In this document: positions 42,346 to 52,380 of the stretch, piece by piece
Numbering within the stretch: the first letter of the stretch is position 1
Layout of the letters: every line of letters starts with the position of its first letter
Assembly (NCBI RefSeq): GCF_023272795.1
Contig: NZ_CP096829.1
Span: forward strand, 1,798,001-1,862,000
From: Flavobacterium humidisoli
GTDB lineage: Bacteria; Bacteroidota; Bacteroidia; Flavobacteriales; Flavobacteriaceae
Length of the DNA: 64,000 nucleotides
Direction: 5' to 3'
Program-made: the position numbers and the translations under genes
Notes under the pieces: model-generated
What the model was told of the DNA's origin: nothing
The model's input: only the letters and a program-made list of their open reading frames with translations
The model's database searches: none

Positions 42346-42911
42346 AATTTAAATTGTTTTATAGGATTCTCGTTGTTCCAAATACTTCCCAAAAGCGCAA
42401 AATCATCAAAACCATTTTCAAGTGTTTTTTGAATGTTTTTAGCATCAATTCCGCCTAAGGCAATCATTTTTGTTCTATAATTTGTTCTCGATTTTATTTC
42501 TTTGAAGAGATCTGTTTTGGGCTTATAGTTTTCTTTTGAAATACTTTTAAACACAGGGCTTAGAAATGCGAAATCAAAATCATTTTCTAGAGAATTAAAA
42601 TCTTCAATTGAATGTGTTGATGTTGAATAGCTACAAGGTTTTGAAAACCTTGCAGGAGAATCTGTCGCATTTTTTCTTTCTTTTTCTGAAAAATGAAATC
42701 GGTTAATTCCAAAATCATGTGCCAATGCATGATGATGGTGCAAAACAATTCGATCTCTAAATTCTAGTTTTATTTGATGAATGAATTCTGCCATTTCCAA
42801 TTCCGAAAAATCCGGCTTTCTGATATGAAGCAAAGGCAATCCTTCCTCAAAAAGTTGATGAATGATTTTAATTTCATTTTCAATATAAACAGGATTTGAT
42901 ATTGCAATCAT
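42318..42911 (-). CDS. ThiE/TenI-like protein (second thiamine-phosphate synthase homologue)
   Basis: 197 aa. Recognisable barrel parts: LLHIRKPDFS, GINRFHFSEKER, FAFLSPVFKSISKENY and MIALGGIDAKNI. The diphosphate-binding residues of real ThiE are poorly kept, so it resembles TenI, which isomerises thiazole (HET-P tautomer) instead of coupling. A 26-bp palindrome falls inside its coding region (42631-42656) and encodes ARFSKPCSYS. Overlaps thiD by 28 nt; its start is preceded by the 7-bp TTCTTTC array. Confidence 0.78.
   Translation of the reverse strand: MIAISNPVYIENEIKIIHQLFEEGLPLLHIRKPDFSELEMAEFIHQIKLEFRDRIVLHHHHALAHDFGINRFHFSEKERKNATDSPARFSKPCSYSTSTHSIEDFNSLENDFDFAFLSPVFKSISKENYKPKTDLFKEIKSRTNYRTKMIALGGIDAKNIQKTLENGFDDFALLGSIWNNENPIKQFKLCQQIALSY
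42631..42656. repeat. palindromic repeat inside the thiE2 coding region
   Basis: Perfect core CAAGGTTTTGAAAACCTTG (42634-42652), extended with one mismatch to CTACAAGG...CCTTGCAGG. From memory similar palindromes occur between genes in Flavobacterium. Here it lies in frame within a coding sequence. Confidence 0.75.
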
Positions 42912-42925
42912 ATCTTTTCTCTTTC

Positions 42926-42981
42926 TTCTTTGTTCTTTGTTCTTTCTTCTTTCTTCTTTCTTCTTTCTTCTTTCTTCTTTC
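42926..42981. repeat. heptad array, TTCTTTC word (8 units)
   Basis: Eight consecutive 7-bp units TTCTTTG (2) and TTCTTTC (6 exact). On the transcribed strand this is a GAAAGAA purine tract between the thiC stop (42984) and the thiE2 start (42911). Uniform units make it the array most prone to copy-number change. Confidence 0.92.
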
Positions 42982-42983
42982 TT

Positions 42984-44844
<1,861 letters not shown>

Positions 44845-44872
44845 CTGATTGTGTTTAATTGCAACGTTTTTC

Positions 44873-44899
44873 TGTAGAGACGCGCCGCAGTGCGTCTAC
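44873..44899. repeat. GACGCAC palindromic repeat, copy 2 (imperfect)
   Basis: TGTAGAGACGCG.. / ..GTGCGTCTACG: same core as the perfect copy at 15868, with mismatches in the arms. It lies in the thiS-thiC gap. Confidence 0.75.
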
Positions 44900-44912
44900 G
44901 TGTGATTGATAA

Positions 44913-44933
44913 CTTGGAATTTGGAATTTGGAA
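44913..44933. repeat. heptad array, TTTGGAA word (3 units)
   Basis: Three 7-bp units (CTTGGAA, TTTGGAA twice), 16 bp beyond the thiS stop codon. Confidence 0.8.
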
Positions 44934-44948
44934 TTTCTTTTTTGTAAT

Positions 44949-45155
44949 TTATCCACCTTGGGTGGCAGAAATAATTAAAATTTCGTCAGTTTCTTGTACG
45001 AAGAATTCGCTCCATTTGGTTTTTGGAACAACAGTATTGTTGACGGCAATAGCGATTCCGTTTTGTTTTTGCGGAATTTCGAGATCGAGCAATGATTGAA
45101 CGCTTAGCGATTCAGCATTGAATTTTTTAGTTTGTTGATTGATTTTTAGTTCCAT
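44949..45155 (-). CDS. thiS: sulfur carrier protein ThiS
   Basis: 68 aa, ubiquitin-like. Starts MELKINQQTKKFNAESL and ends in the required Gly-Gly (SATQGG), where ThiF adenylates and sulfur is loaded for the thiazole. First gene of the operon, behind the TPP riboswitch. Confidence 0.93.
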   Translation of the reverse strand: MELKINQQTKKFNAESLSVQSLLDLEIPQKQNGIAIAVNNTVVPKTKWSEFFVQETDEILIISATQGG

Positions 45156-45201
45156 TCCTTATTAGTTTAGTGTATAGATACACCTTAGGAATGGCTACAA
45201 T

Positions 45202-45219
45202 AACGCACAGAAATGCGTT
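45202..45219 (-). promoter_or_regulatory. hairpin between the riboswitch and thiS
   Basis: Perfect 6-bp stem AACGCA / TGCGTT with a 6-nt loop, 18 nt after the aptamer and about 47 nt before thiS. No T-run follows, so if it belongs to the expression platform it more likely acts on translation or as an anti-terminator. Confidence 0.45.
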
Positions 45220-45236
45220 TAAGAAGTCATCTTACT

Positions 45237-45318
45237 TTTCCCTACGCTAGTATGAACTAGATCAGGTTCAGAGGGTAAAATCTCAGCCTACAAGTTTGTA
45301 GACACCCCTAAAGTGTGA
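45237..45318 (-). ncRNA. TPP riboswitch (THI element) of the thiamine operon
   Basis: On the minus strand the conserved blocks appear in order: TTTAGGGGTGTCT, GGCTGAGATTTTACCC, GAACCTGATCTAGTT and ACTAGCGTAGGGAAAAGTAAG (in part). This matches the consensus better than the copy at 29914. Binding of TPP would lower expression of the whole thiS-C-E2-D-E-G-H-F operon. Confidence 0.95.
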
Positions 45319-45320
45319 AG

Positions 45321-45328
45321 CAAATATA
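45321..45328 (-). promoter_or_regulatory. -7 element of the thiamine operon promoter
   Basis: TATATTTG on the minus strand just before the aptamer, so the transcript would start right at the riboswitch. No clear -33 TTG; a heptad array starts 19 bp beyond it. Confidence 0.6.
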
Positions 45329-45346
45329 TGTAATTTTTGTTTAAAA

Positions 45347-45374
45347 GTTTCAGGTTTCAAGTTTCAGGTTCAAA
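45347..45374. repeat. heptad array, GTTTCAR word (4 units)
   Basis: Four 7-bp units (GTTTCAG, GTTTCAA, GTTTCAG, GTTCAAA) between the tag stop codon and the thiamine operon promoter. Same word as at 17637. Confidence 0.85.
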
Positions 45375-45404
45375 AAAACCGAAAACTGTGACTGAAAACT
45401 GATG

Positions 45405-45968
45405 CTATTTTCCCTTTCGGGTAAAGCAATTTTCCACATGATCATTGACCATTCCGGTTGCCTGCATGTGTGCATAAATAACCGTAGAACCGACAAATTT
45501 AAACCCACGTTTTTTTAAATCTTTACTGATTTCATCTGAAAGTGGAGTAGTAGCCGGAGCATCTTTTGAATTTTTGAGATGGTTTACAATCGGTTTTCCA
45601 TCAGTGTATTTCCAAATATAATCAGAAAAAGAACCAAATTCTTCCTGTACTTTTATAAAAGCCAGAGCATTAGAAACCGCTGCTTTAATTTTTAGTTTGT
45701 TCCTAACAATTCCTGTATTCTGCATTAACTCTTCAATTTTATCTTCAGAGTAAAGGGCTATTTTTTTATAATCGAAATAATCAAAAGCAGCTCTGAAATT
45801 TTCTCTTTTGTTTAAAATAGTAATCCAACTTAAACCAGCCTGAAAAGTTTCTAAAATTAAAAATTCAAATAAAGTCGGATCATCATAAACAGGAACTCCC
45901 CATTCTTCATCATGATATTTTTTATACAAATCGCTTGCAGAGCACCAGCTGCATCTTATTGGTTCCAT
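45405..45968 (-). CDS. tag: DNA-3-methyladenine glycosylase I
   Basis: 187 aa from ATG 45968 (MEPIRCSWCSASDLYKKYHDEEWG). The Tag zinc site uses Cys near the N-terminus (RCSWC) and His near the C-terminus (HAQ/HMQATGMVNDH). Conserved WG-VPVYDDPTLFEFLILE and QAGLSWITILNKRENFR follow. Excises 3-methyladenine. It is 28 kb from the alkylation group at 15-17.5 kb, so the repair functions are dispersed. Confidence 0.94.
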   Translation of the reverse strand: MEPIRCSWCSASDLYKKYHDEEWGVPVYDDPTLFEFLILETFQAGLSWITILNKRENFRAAFDYFDYKKIALYSEDKIEELMQNTGIVRNKLKIKAAVSNALAFIKVQEEFGSFSDYIWKYTDGKPIVNHLKNSKDAPATTPLSDEISKDLKKRGFKFVGSTVIYAHMQATGMVNDHVENCFTRKGK

Positions 45969-45992
45969 CTTTTTTATTTTAAATGTATAAAA

Positions 45993-46020
45993 AAACCTCA
46001 AACTTAAAGGCTTGAGGTTT
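45993..46020 (-). terminator. terminator after the lipocalin-like gene
   Basis: Stem AAACCTCAA / TTGAGGTTT with a 10-nt loop and T-run on the minus strand. It lies 25 bp before the tag start. Confidence 0.8.
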
Positions 46021-46040
46021 TAAAAAAGTTTCAAAAAAAA

Positions 46041-46466
46041 TTATATGCGTTTAAATTCAACTACATATGTTTCAGATACACCGTATGTATATTTAATTTT
46101 TAAAGTCGTTTTATTTAATACTAAGATTTCTCCATTATCTCCAGAAGTATCACCTTCATATAGAACAGTTATCTTATTGTCTTTTCTAGTCCAAGTTCCA
46201 TTCTCAGTATAATCATTACATTTTGAATTGCTGTATTGAGAATAATGATCAATGAATTTTCCTCCTGCTTGAATTTCAAAAACATCTTTGTTACAACCTC
46301 CTTCGTAAACTACTGGAGTTAGTTTTTCTTTTCCATCAACAATGGTTCCGTCTTGATATACTTCCCATTTACCTTCAAGAGACGCGTTATCATCGTCATT
46401 ACTGCTGCAAGATACTGATAATCCTAGTGCCAATACAGACACAAAAAAAATACTTAGTTTTTTCAT
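46041..46466 (-). CDS. lipocalin-like lipoprotein
   Basis: 141 aa from ATG 46466. Signal peptide ends in the lipobox SVSCSSNDDDN, whose Asp-rich tail fits Bacteroidota lipoprotein export. The rest is a small beta-barrel pattern typical of the lipocalin-like family: LEGKWEVYQDGTIVDG, DYTENGTWTRKDNKITVLYEG (quoted in part) and a final strand YVVEFKRI. Ligand unknown. Single gene with its own terminator. Confidence 0.8.
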   Translation of the reverse strand: MKKLSIFFVSVLALGLSVSCSSNDDDNASLEGKWEVYQDGTIVDGKEKLTPVVYEGGCNKDVFEIQAGGKFIDHYSQYSNSKCNDYTENGTWTRKDNKITVLYEGDTSGDNGEILVLNKTTLKIKYTYGVSETYVVEFKRI

Positions 46467-46632
46467 TTTGGTAGATTTGTTTGTTAAAATTTTTAACAAA
46501 AGTAAAATCTTTTTTAAGAAAAACTAGGTTTTTAAATCAGTTTTTTCGTATTTATTTAACATTTTTTTATAATTTGTTGGTTTTCAAGTAAATCTGATTT
46601 TTTTTGCTTTTTAATAGATTTTTTTTTCATTT

Positions 46633-47313
46633 CTATCTTCCTATTTGCCAGCTATATCCTTTTACACTCGGAATATACGCAGAACGTCCTACAATGACTA
46701 AATTAGTGTAGATTTTTCGATTGTATTTAATGCCAATTGCATTTCCAGAAGTGTACATTTTATTGGCTTTAAAGATTACTTTCATTTTGCCGTCTTCAAG
46801 TTCTGCGTCAGATACTCTTTCAACAAGCCAGGTAGATTGCCATTTTACAGCCAATTCATTTTCTGCCGTTTTAGTTACGCTTTTTACTAGTTTGACAGCT
46901 TCTTCGGGAATTTCAAAGTGTTCTGTTAACTGTTTTTGAGTTATCGTCTGACCCATTTTACATTTCGCTAATATTTTACGAACATTAACAAAATTCAATA
47001 ATTCCTCGTTGGCTTCTTTTTTTACAGAGATTGGAGGACTTGCAACAGTGTTTTCTGCTGGAGAGCTTAATGTGTTTACTTCTATCGGATTTTTGAGCGA
47101 AAAAGTATTTTTTTGAGCAGTAGTTTTCTTTGAGCCAAACTCTTTTGGAGCGATGATGTTTTTTGAAGAAACTTTACGAGGTATCTTCATAGTTGCTGGT
47201 GTCAACTTATTGACGGACTGAATGACTTTTTTAGGCTGTTTTTTTTCGTCATTGCCACAGCTGAAAAAGAAATAGGTAACAGAGAATAAAATAAGTAAAT
47301 AATTATTTTTCAT
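46633..47313 (-). CDS. lipoprotein of unknown function
   Basis: 226 aa. Signal peptide ending at the Cys of YFFFSCGNDEKKQ. A Lys/Thr-rich unstructured stretch to about residue 105 is followed by a compact domain (FVNVRKILAKCKMGQTITQKQL to the end, SVKGYSWQIGR). I do not recognise the domain. It shares the direction of the QueT gene (17 bp apart), so the two may be co-transcribed. Confidence 0.7.
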   Translation of the reverse strand: MKNNYLLILFSVTYFFFSCGNDEKKQPKKVIQSVNKLTPATMKIPRKVSSKNIIAPKEFGSKKTTAQKNTFSLKNPIEVNTLSSPAENTVASPPISVKKEANEELLNFVNVRKILAKCKMGQTITQKQLTEHFEIPEEAVKLVKSVTKTAENELAVKWQSTWLVERVSDAELEDGKMKVIFKANKMYTSGNAIGIKYNRKIYTNLVIVGRSAYIPSVKGYSWQIGR

Positions 47314-47329
47314 GACCTATAATGTTTTT

Positions 47330-47992
47330 TTATCCTTTATGAGCAGGATCTTGGTCTAAATATTTTTTAATAAGATGATGTCCTAAATAAATTGCTGGAG
47401 TCAATAAAATAGCAATTGCTAATTTAAAAGTATATCCTATTAACCCTGAAGATATAAAAGTGTCAAAATCAATTTTTCCCGGAAGCCAAAAAGCAATTCC
47501 TAGAACAATAAACGAATCAAACAATTGCGAAATAACAGTGGAACCAGTTGCTCTTAGCCATATTTTCTTTTCGCCAGTTCTGTTTTTGAAAAACCAAAAT
47601 ATCCAAACGTCAATCAGCTGAGATGCCATAAAGGCAATTAAACTCCCCACTATAATCCACATACTTTGTCCAAAAACCGCTTCAAACTGTTGATCGTTAA
47701 CAGGGCTGATTCCTTTTGCGGCGGGAATAACAATTGCCATAAAAAGTATCAGAAAAGCATAAGCAATCAGACATGCTGTAATGAAAGAAAGTTTTTTCAC
47801 TCCTTTTTCGCCAAAATATTCATTAATCAAATCGGTTGTAAGAAATACAATTGGCCAAGGCAAAATCCCTATACTCATCACAAAAGGACCAATTTGAATT
47901 AGCTTTCCTCCAATTAACTCAGCCACAACGGCATTGGTTATAAATATTCCTGCTAAAATTACAAAAACAATTTCTTTTCTAGTTTTAAACAT
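47330..47992 (-). CDS. queuosine-precursor transporter (YhhQ/VUT family)
   Basis: 220 aa from ATG 47992 (MFKTRKEIVFVILAGIF). About six membrane helices. The motif FLTTDLINEYFGEKGVKKL and SQLIDVWIFWFFKNRT are characteristic of the VUT/YhhQ family, which imports preQ0/preQ1 for queuosine in tRNA. Start 24 nt further upstream cannot be excluded. Confidence 0.88.
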   Translation of the reverse strand: MFKTRKEIVFVILAGIFITNAVVAELIGGKLIQIGPFVMSIGILPWPIVFLTTDLINEYFGEKGVKKLSFITACLIAYAFLILFMAIVIPAAKGISPVNDQQFEAVFGQSMWIIVGSLIAFMASQLIDVWIFWFFKNRTGEKKIWLRATGSTVISQLFDSFIVLGIAFWLPGKIDFDTFISSGLIGYTFKLAIAILLTPAIYLGHHLIKKYLDQDPAHKG

Positions 47993-48162
47993 GTCATTTT
48001 TAAATTGATATTTCAAAAATAAACTATTTCTTTTAAATCTTTGAAACGGATCAATTTTTATAATACGTTTCGATATGAAGTTTGCTTTTGATTGGTTAAT
48101 TTTGAGATTCTGTTGCTTTTTTTTAATTGAAATTTTGCACAGAATTAATTAATGTATTTGTT

Positions 48163-50226
48163 ATGAAAACACCAATAGAGTTAGATAATTCATTATTAAA
48201 AAACTGGTCAGGTCCTTATGGAGGCGTTCCAGATTTTACAGCGTATAAAGTTTCTGATTTTCAGCCCGCGATAGAATTTGCGATCAAGGAAAAATTAGAA
48301 GAAATTGATGCAATCGCCAATAATCCAGAGAAGCCTACATTTAAAAACACAATTGAAGCTTTAGAACTTTCTGGCGAAAAATTGGATCGAATTCATGCGG
48401 TTTACGGTATTTACAGATCCAATCTGAGTACTCCGGAATTTAATGCAGTTGATACCGAAATGTCACCAAAATTGGCAGAAATTAATGATAAGTTGTATCA
48501 AAATGATAGACTGTTTTCTAGAATTGAAACCTTATACAAATCAGATGAAAAGGAGGATTTAACCAAAGAGCAGCAACGTTTGCTTTGGCTGTATTATACC
48601 GATTTTGTTAGAGAAGGAGCAGAGCTAAACGAAGAGAATAAAGATAAAGTGGCTAAGATCAATCAGGAATTAGCAGGACTTTTTACAGCTTTTAGCCAAA
48701 AGTTGCTGGCAGAAGAAAATAATCAATATATACAGCTAAACACAGAAGATGATTTTAACGGTTTGCCCGAAGAATTTAAGAATGCGGCAATTGCCGAAGC
48801 GAAAGAAAGAAATTTAGATGTTTTAGGTTGCATTGGAAATACAAGATCTTCAATTGAGCCTTTTCTGACTTTCTCAAACAGAAGAAATTTAAGAGAAAAA
48901 GCTTTTGGCATCTTCGTAAAACGAGGGGATAATAAGAATGAAAATGATACAAACGAAACATTAGTATCTATTTTAAGATTACGAGCAGAAAAAGCAAAAA
49001 TATTAGGGTTTAAGAATTTTGCAGAATGGAGTTTGTCTAATAAAATGGCCAAAGACCCGCAGAAAACGCTTGATTTAATGAATTCTGTATGGAAACCTGC
49101 CGTAGAAAAGGTAAAAAATGATGTTTTGGCCATGCAGGAAATGGTAAATAATGAGGGTGGAGATTTTAAAATACAGCCTTGGGATTTCCGTTTTTATGCG
49201 GAAAAAGTTAGAAAAGCACAATATGATTTGGATCAAAATGAAATCAAACAATATCTGCAGTTAGAGAACTTGCGAGAAGGAATGTTCTGGGTAGCTGGAG
49301 AATTGTTTGATTTAGGATTTAAACAATTATTTGATGTTCCGGTTTATCATGTTGATGTTCGTGTTTGGGAAGTGAACAACAGAGCTACTGGAGAACCTAT
49401 TGGTTTGTGGTATTTTGATCCCTATGCGCGTACAGGAAAACGTTCGGGCGCGTGGATGAATTCACATAGAGATCAGCAGAAAATAAAAGGAAAAGTGCTT
49501 CCGATTGTTTCAAACAATTGCAATTTTATTAAAGGAAATAGCGATGAAGCTGTTTTGATTTCGTGGGATGATGCCACCACTTTGTTTCATGAATTTGGAC
49601 ACGCGCTTCACGGATTGTGCTCTAATGTTACTTATCCGAGTCTTTCTGGGACTTCAGTTGCGAGAGATTATGTAGAGTTTCCTTCTCAGTTGCTAGAACA
49701 CTGGTTAGCGACTCCAGAAGTGTTGAATAAATTTGCGCTTCATTATAAAACGAACCAACCTTTATCCCAATCATTGGTAGAAAGAATAGGAAAAGCGGCC
49801 AATTTTAACGAAGGTTTTGCAACGGTTGAAACGATTTCAAGCTCTTTTGTTGATATGAAACTGCATTTAACAACTGAAAAAGTCGATCCAGATGCATTTG
49901 AAGAGAAAGTTTTAAATGAAATTAATATGCCGACCGAAATTGTGATGCGACATAGAATTCCGCAATTTGCTCATATTTTTTCAAGTGACGGATATGCGGC
50001 AGGCTATTACAGTTATTTATGGGCAGATGTTATTAATGCGGATGCTTACGAAGCTTTTTTAGAAGGAAACGGGCCTTTTGATAAGAATGTTTCCGAACGT
50101 CTTTATAAAACAGTTTTAAGCGTTGGAAATACGATTGATAATGAAGAAATGTACGAGAATTTCAGAGGACATGCGCCACAATCTGACGCATTGATGAGAG
50201 CAAGAAATTTTCCAATTAAAAGCTAA
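48163..50226 (+). CDS. M3-family metallopeptidase (oligopeptidase/Dcp type)
   Basis: 687 aa from ATG 48163 (MKTPIELDNSLLKNW); upstream in-frame ATG would add 12 residues. The zinc site is HEFGH with H476, E477 and H480 in TLFHEFGHALHG, and the third ligand Glu follows about 25 residues on (VEFPSQLLEHW). No signal peptide. It resembles dipeptidyl carboxypeptidase and oligopeptidase A, which degrade short peptides in the cytosol. Confidence 0.94.
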   Translation: MKTPIELDNSLLKNWSGPYGGVPDFTAYKVSDFQPAIEFAIKEKLEEIDAIANNPEKPTFKNTIEALELSGEKLDRIHAVYGIYRSNLSTPEFNAVDTEMSPKLAEINDKLYQNDRLFSRIETLYKSDEKEDLTKEQQRLLWLYYTDFVREGAELNEENKDKVAKINQELAGLFTAFSQKLLAEENNQYIQLNTEDDFNGLPEEFKNAAIAEAKERNLDVLGCIGNTRSSIEPFLTFSNRRNLREKAFGIFVKRGDNKNENDTNETLVSILRLRAEKAKILGFKNFAEWSLSNKMAKDPQKTLDLMNSVWKPAVEKVKNDVLAMQEMVNNEGGDFKIQPWDFRFYAEKVRKAQYDLDQNEIKQYLQLENLREGMFWVAGELFDLGFKQLFDVPVYHVDVRVWEVNNRATGEPIGLWYFDPYARTGKRSGAWMNSHRDQQKIKGKVLPIVSNNCNFIKGNSDEAVLISWDDATTLFHEFGHALHGLCSNVTYPSLSGTSVARDYVEFPSQLLEHWLATPEVLNKFALHYKTNQPLSQSLVERIGKAANFNEGFATVETISSSFVDMKLHLTTEKVDPDAFEEKVLNEINMPTEIVMRHRIPQFAHIFSSDGYAAGYYSYLWADVINADAYEAFLEGNGPFDKNVSERLYKTVLSVGNTIDNEEMYENFRGHAPQSDALMRARNFPIKS

Positions 50227-50227
50227 A

Positions 50228-50266
50228 ATAAAAAAGCCCGAATAAATAAATATTCGGGCTTTTTAA
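50228..50266. terminator. bidirectional terminator between M3 peptidase and tsf
   Basis: Stem AAAAAGCCCGAATA / TATTCGGGCTTTTT with a short AT loop, A-run before and T-run after. Confidence 0.88.
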
Positions 50267-50284
50267 TATTGAAAAAATAATATA

Positions 50285-51247
50285 TTAACCTAAAGTAACT
50301 CTTTTGAAACCTGTAATTTCAACATTGAATCCTTTTACGTAATCACCAACTTTTTTACTGTCATCTTTGATGAAGTTTTGATCTAAAAGAGCTTTCTCTT
50401 GATCTAAAGTAGTGTTGTCAGAGATAAAACGTTGAACTTTTCCTGGAAGAATTTTGTCCCAGATTTGCTCTGGTTTTCCTTCAGCTTTTAATTCAGCTTT
50501 AGCATCTTCTTCTGCTTGTTTGATAACTTCAGGAGTCAATTGAGAGAAAGAGATGTATTTAGGAACATTTTTTAAAGTTTTTCCTAAACGTTTTGCTTCT
50601 TCATTGTCTTTTTCGATTACAGCAATACGAGCAGCAAGTTCAGATTCAACGAAAGCAGGATCAAAATCTTTGTAAGATAATGTGTCAGCTCCCATAGAAG
50701 CAACTTGCATAGAGATGTCTTTTGTTAAAGTTTCAGCGTTTGCAACTGGAGCAGAAATTGCAGTTAAAGCAGCAATTTTATTAACGTGAACATAAGATCC
50801 AACGTAAGCACCTTCTAAAATTTCGAAACCACCGATTTCGATTTTTTCACCAATAACACCAGTTTGCTCGATTAATTTCTCAGCAACAGTGATTCCGTTG
50901 AAATCAGAAGCTAATAATTCTTCTTTAGTAGAGAAGTTGATCGCTTTTTCAACTAAATCTTTAGCTAAAGTTACGAAAGCCTCATTTTTACCTACGAAGT
51001 CAGTTTCGCAGTTTAAAGTAAGGATAGCTCCTTTAGTGTTGTCAGCATTGATAAAAGAAACAGCAGCTCCTTCAGAAGACTCACGGTCAGAACGGTTAGC
51101 AGCAACTTTTTGTCCTTTTTCTCTAAGGATTTGGATTGCTTTATCGAAATCTCCTTCAGCTTCAACTAAAGCTTTTTTACAGTCCATCATTCCGGCACCT
51201 GTAGATTGTCTTAATTTATTTACGTCTGCAGCAGTAATTGTTGACAT
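50285..51247 (-). CDS. tsf: elongation factor Ts
   Basis: 320 aa from ATG 51247 (MSTITAADVNKLRQSTGAGM). The upstream extension lies in a heptad array and is non-coding. Regenerates EF-Tu-GTP. N-terminal UBA-like domain with TGAGMMDCKKALVEA, then the core (ETDFVGKNEAFVTLAK, HVNKIAALTAI). Length is typical for Bacteroidota, with the coiled-coil intact. Last gene of rplM-rpsI-rpsB-tsf. Confidence 0.97.
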   Translation of the reverse strand: MSTITAADVNKLRQSTGAGMMDCKKALVEAEGDFDKAIQILREKGQKVAANRSDRESSEGAAVSFINADNTKGAILTLNCETDFVGKNEAFVTLAKDLVEKAINFSTKEELLASDFNGITVAEKLIEQTGVIGEKIEIGGFEILEGAYVGSYVHVNKIAALTAISAPVANAETLTKDISMQVASMGADTLSYKDFDPAFVESELAARIAVIEKDNEEAKRLGKTLKNVPKYISFSQLTPEVIKQAEEDAKAELKAEGKPEQIWDKILPGKVQRFISDNTTLDQEKALLDQNFIKDDSKKVGDYVKGFNVEITGFKRVTLG

Positions 51248-51279
51248 AATATTTTGAATTTTTAATGTTAAAAGTAAAA

Positions 51280-51314
51280 AATTCCAGCTTTTAAATCCCA
51301 AACTCCAATTTTAA
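51280..51314. repeat. heptad array, AAYYCCA word (5 units)
   Basis: Five 7-bp units (AATTCCA, GCTTTTA, AATCCCA, AACTCCA, ATTTTAA) upstream of tsf. The complementary word occurs 32 bp further on. Confidence 0.65.
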
Positions 51315-51345
51315 TAAATTATCAACATAACGTTTTTAATTTTGT

Positions 51346-51387
51346 ATTTGGACTTTGGAATTTAAAATTTGGAATTTAAAATTTGAT
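51346..51387. repeat. heptad array, ATTTGGA/ATTTAAA word (6 units)
   Basis: Six 7-bp units ending exactly at the rpsB stop codon (51388). With the array at 51280 it forms an inverted pair in the rpsB-tsf gap. Confidence 0.85.
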
Positions 51388-52152
51388 TTATTCTTCAGTT
51401 GCAGGAGCAGCTTCAGCTTCAACAGCAGGAGCTTCTTCAGCAGCTTCAACTTCTTTTTCAGCACCTCTGTCAGAAAGACCTTCGATTACTGCAGTAGTTA
51501 CTAAAGATAAAATTTTGTCAATTGATTTAGAAGCGTCATCATTTGCAGGAATCACGTAATCAACCTCTCTTGGGTCAGAATTCGTATCAACCATTGCGAA
51601 AACTGGAATGTTTAATTTTTGAGCTTCTTTTATTGCGATGTGTTCAGCTTTGATATCTACTACGAACAATGCTGCAGGTAGTCTAGACATATCAGCAATT
51701 GAACCTAAGTTTTTCTCTAATTTAGCACGTAGACGATCAACTTGTAAACGCTCTTTTTTAGATAAAGTGTTGAAAGTACCATCTTTCTTCATTTTATCAA
51801 TAGAAGACATTTTTTTAACTGCCTTTCTGATAGTTACGAAGTTAGTCAACATTCCACCTGGCCATCTTTCAGTGATGTAAGGCATGTTTGCAGCTTTTGC
51901 TTTATCAGCAACGATGTCTTTTGCTTGTTTTTTGGTAGCTACGAATAAGATTTTTCTACCTGATGCAGCGATTTTTTTCAAAGCTTCGTTAGCTTCTTCA
52001 ATTTTAGCTGCAGTTTTATATAGATTGATAATGTGAATACCATTACGCTCCATATAAATGTAAGGAGCCATGTTTGGATCCCATTTTCTAGTCATGTGTC
52101 CGAAGTGAACACCTGCTTCTAGTAATTCTTTTACTTCTATTTTGTTTGCCAT
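51388..52152 (-). CDS. rpsB: 30S ribosomal protein S2
   Basis: 254 aa. Starts MANKIEVKELLEAGVHFGHM, with GRKILFVATKKQAKDIV and GGMLTNFVTIRKAVKKM typical of S2. The tail is an acidic/Ala-rich extension (EVEAAEEAPAVEAEAAPATEE, in part), common in Bacteroidota. The stop codon is immediately preceded downstream by a heptad array. Confidence 0.97.
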   Translation of the reverse strand: MANKIEVKELLEAGVHFGHMTRKWDPNMAPYIYMERNGIHIINLYKTAAKIEEANEALKKIAASGRKILFVATKKQAKDIVADKAKAANMPYITERWPGGMLTNFVTIRKAVKKMSSIDKMKKDGTFNTLSKKERLQVDRLRAKLEKNLGSIADMSRLPAALFVVDIKAEHIAIKEAQKLNIPVFAMVDTNSDPREVDYVIPANDDASKSIDKILSLVTTAVIEGLSDRGAEKEVEAAEEAPAVEAEAAPATEE

Positions 52153-52194
52153 TTTTGTACTAGTTTACGTTCTGTTGATTAGCAATGTGTTTTG

Positions 52195-52264
52195 GCTTTA
52201 GGCGCTAAGCTGTAAGCTTTAGGCTTCGAGCATTTGACTTTAAGACTTTCGACTTTAAGACTCA
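52195..52264. repeat. heptad array, GCTTTAG to GACTTTA word (10 units)
   Basis: Ten consecutive 7-bp units in the rpsI-rpsB gap, gradually changing from a GCTTTAG-type word to GACTTTA. This is the longest array in the window. The rest of the 228-bp gap holds a GC-rich patch (52294-52305) and a hairpin at 52350. Confidence 0.85.
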
Positions 52265-52349
52265 ACCCATTTAGATGCTAAACTATATCCTACCTCGGCA
52301 GGAGAGCAACAATAACTGTGTTTTTTAATTTCAATAAATAATTGATAAG

Positions 52350-52372
52350 GTCTTGTCCCATTTGAACAAGAC
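52350..52372 (-). promoter_or_regulatory. hairpin after rpsI, in front of rpsB
   Basis: Perfect 7-bp stem GTCTTGT / ACAAGAC with a 9-nt loop, 9 bp after the rpsI stop. It lacks a T-run, so it may be a processing site or part of an S2 leader rather than a terminator. Confidence 0.45.
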
Positions 52373-52380
52373 AGGTAATA

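Noticed and set aside
42926..42981. CRISPR-like tandem repeat
   Set aside because: Units are 7 bp with no spacers, and no cas genes are present.
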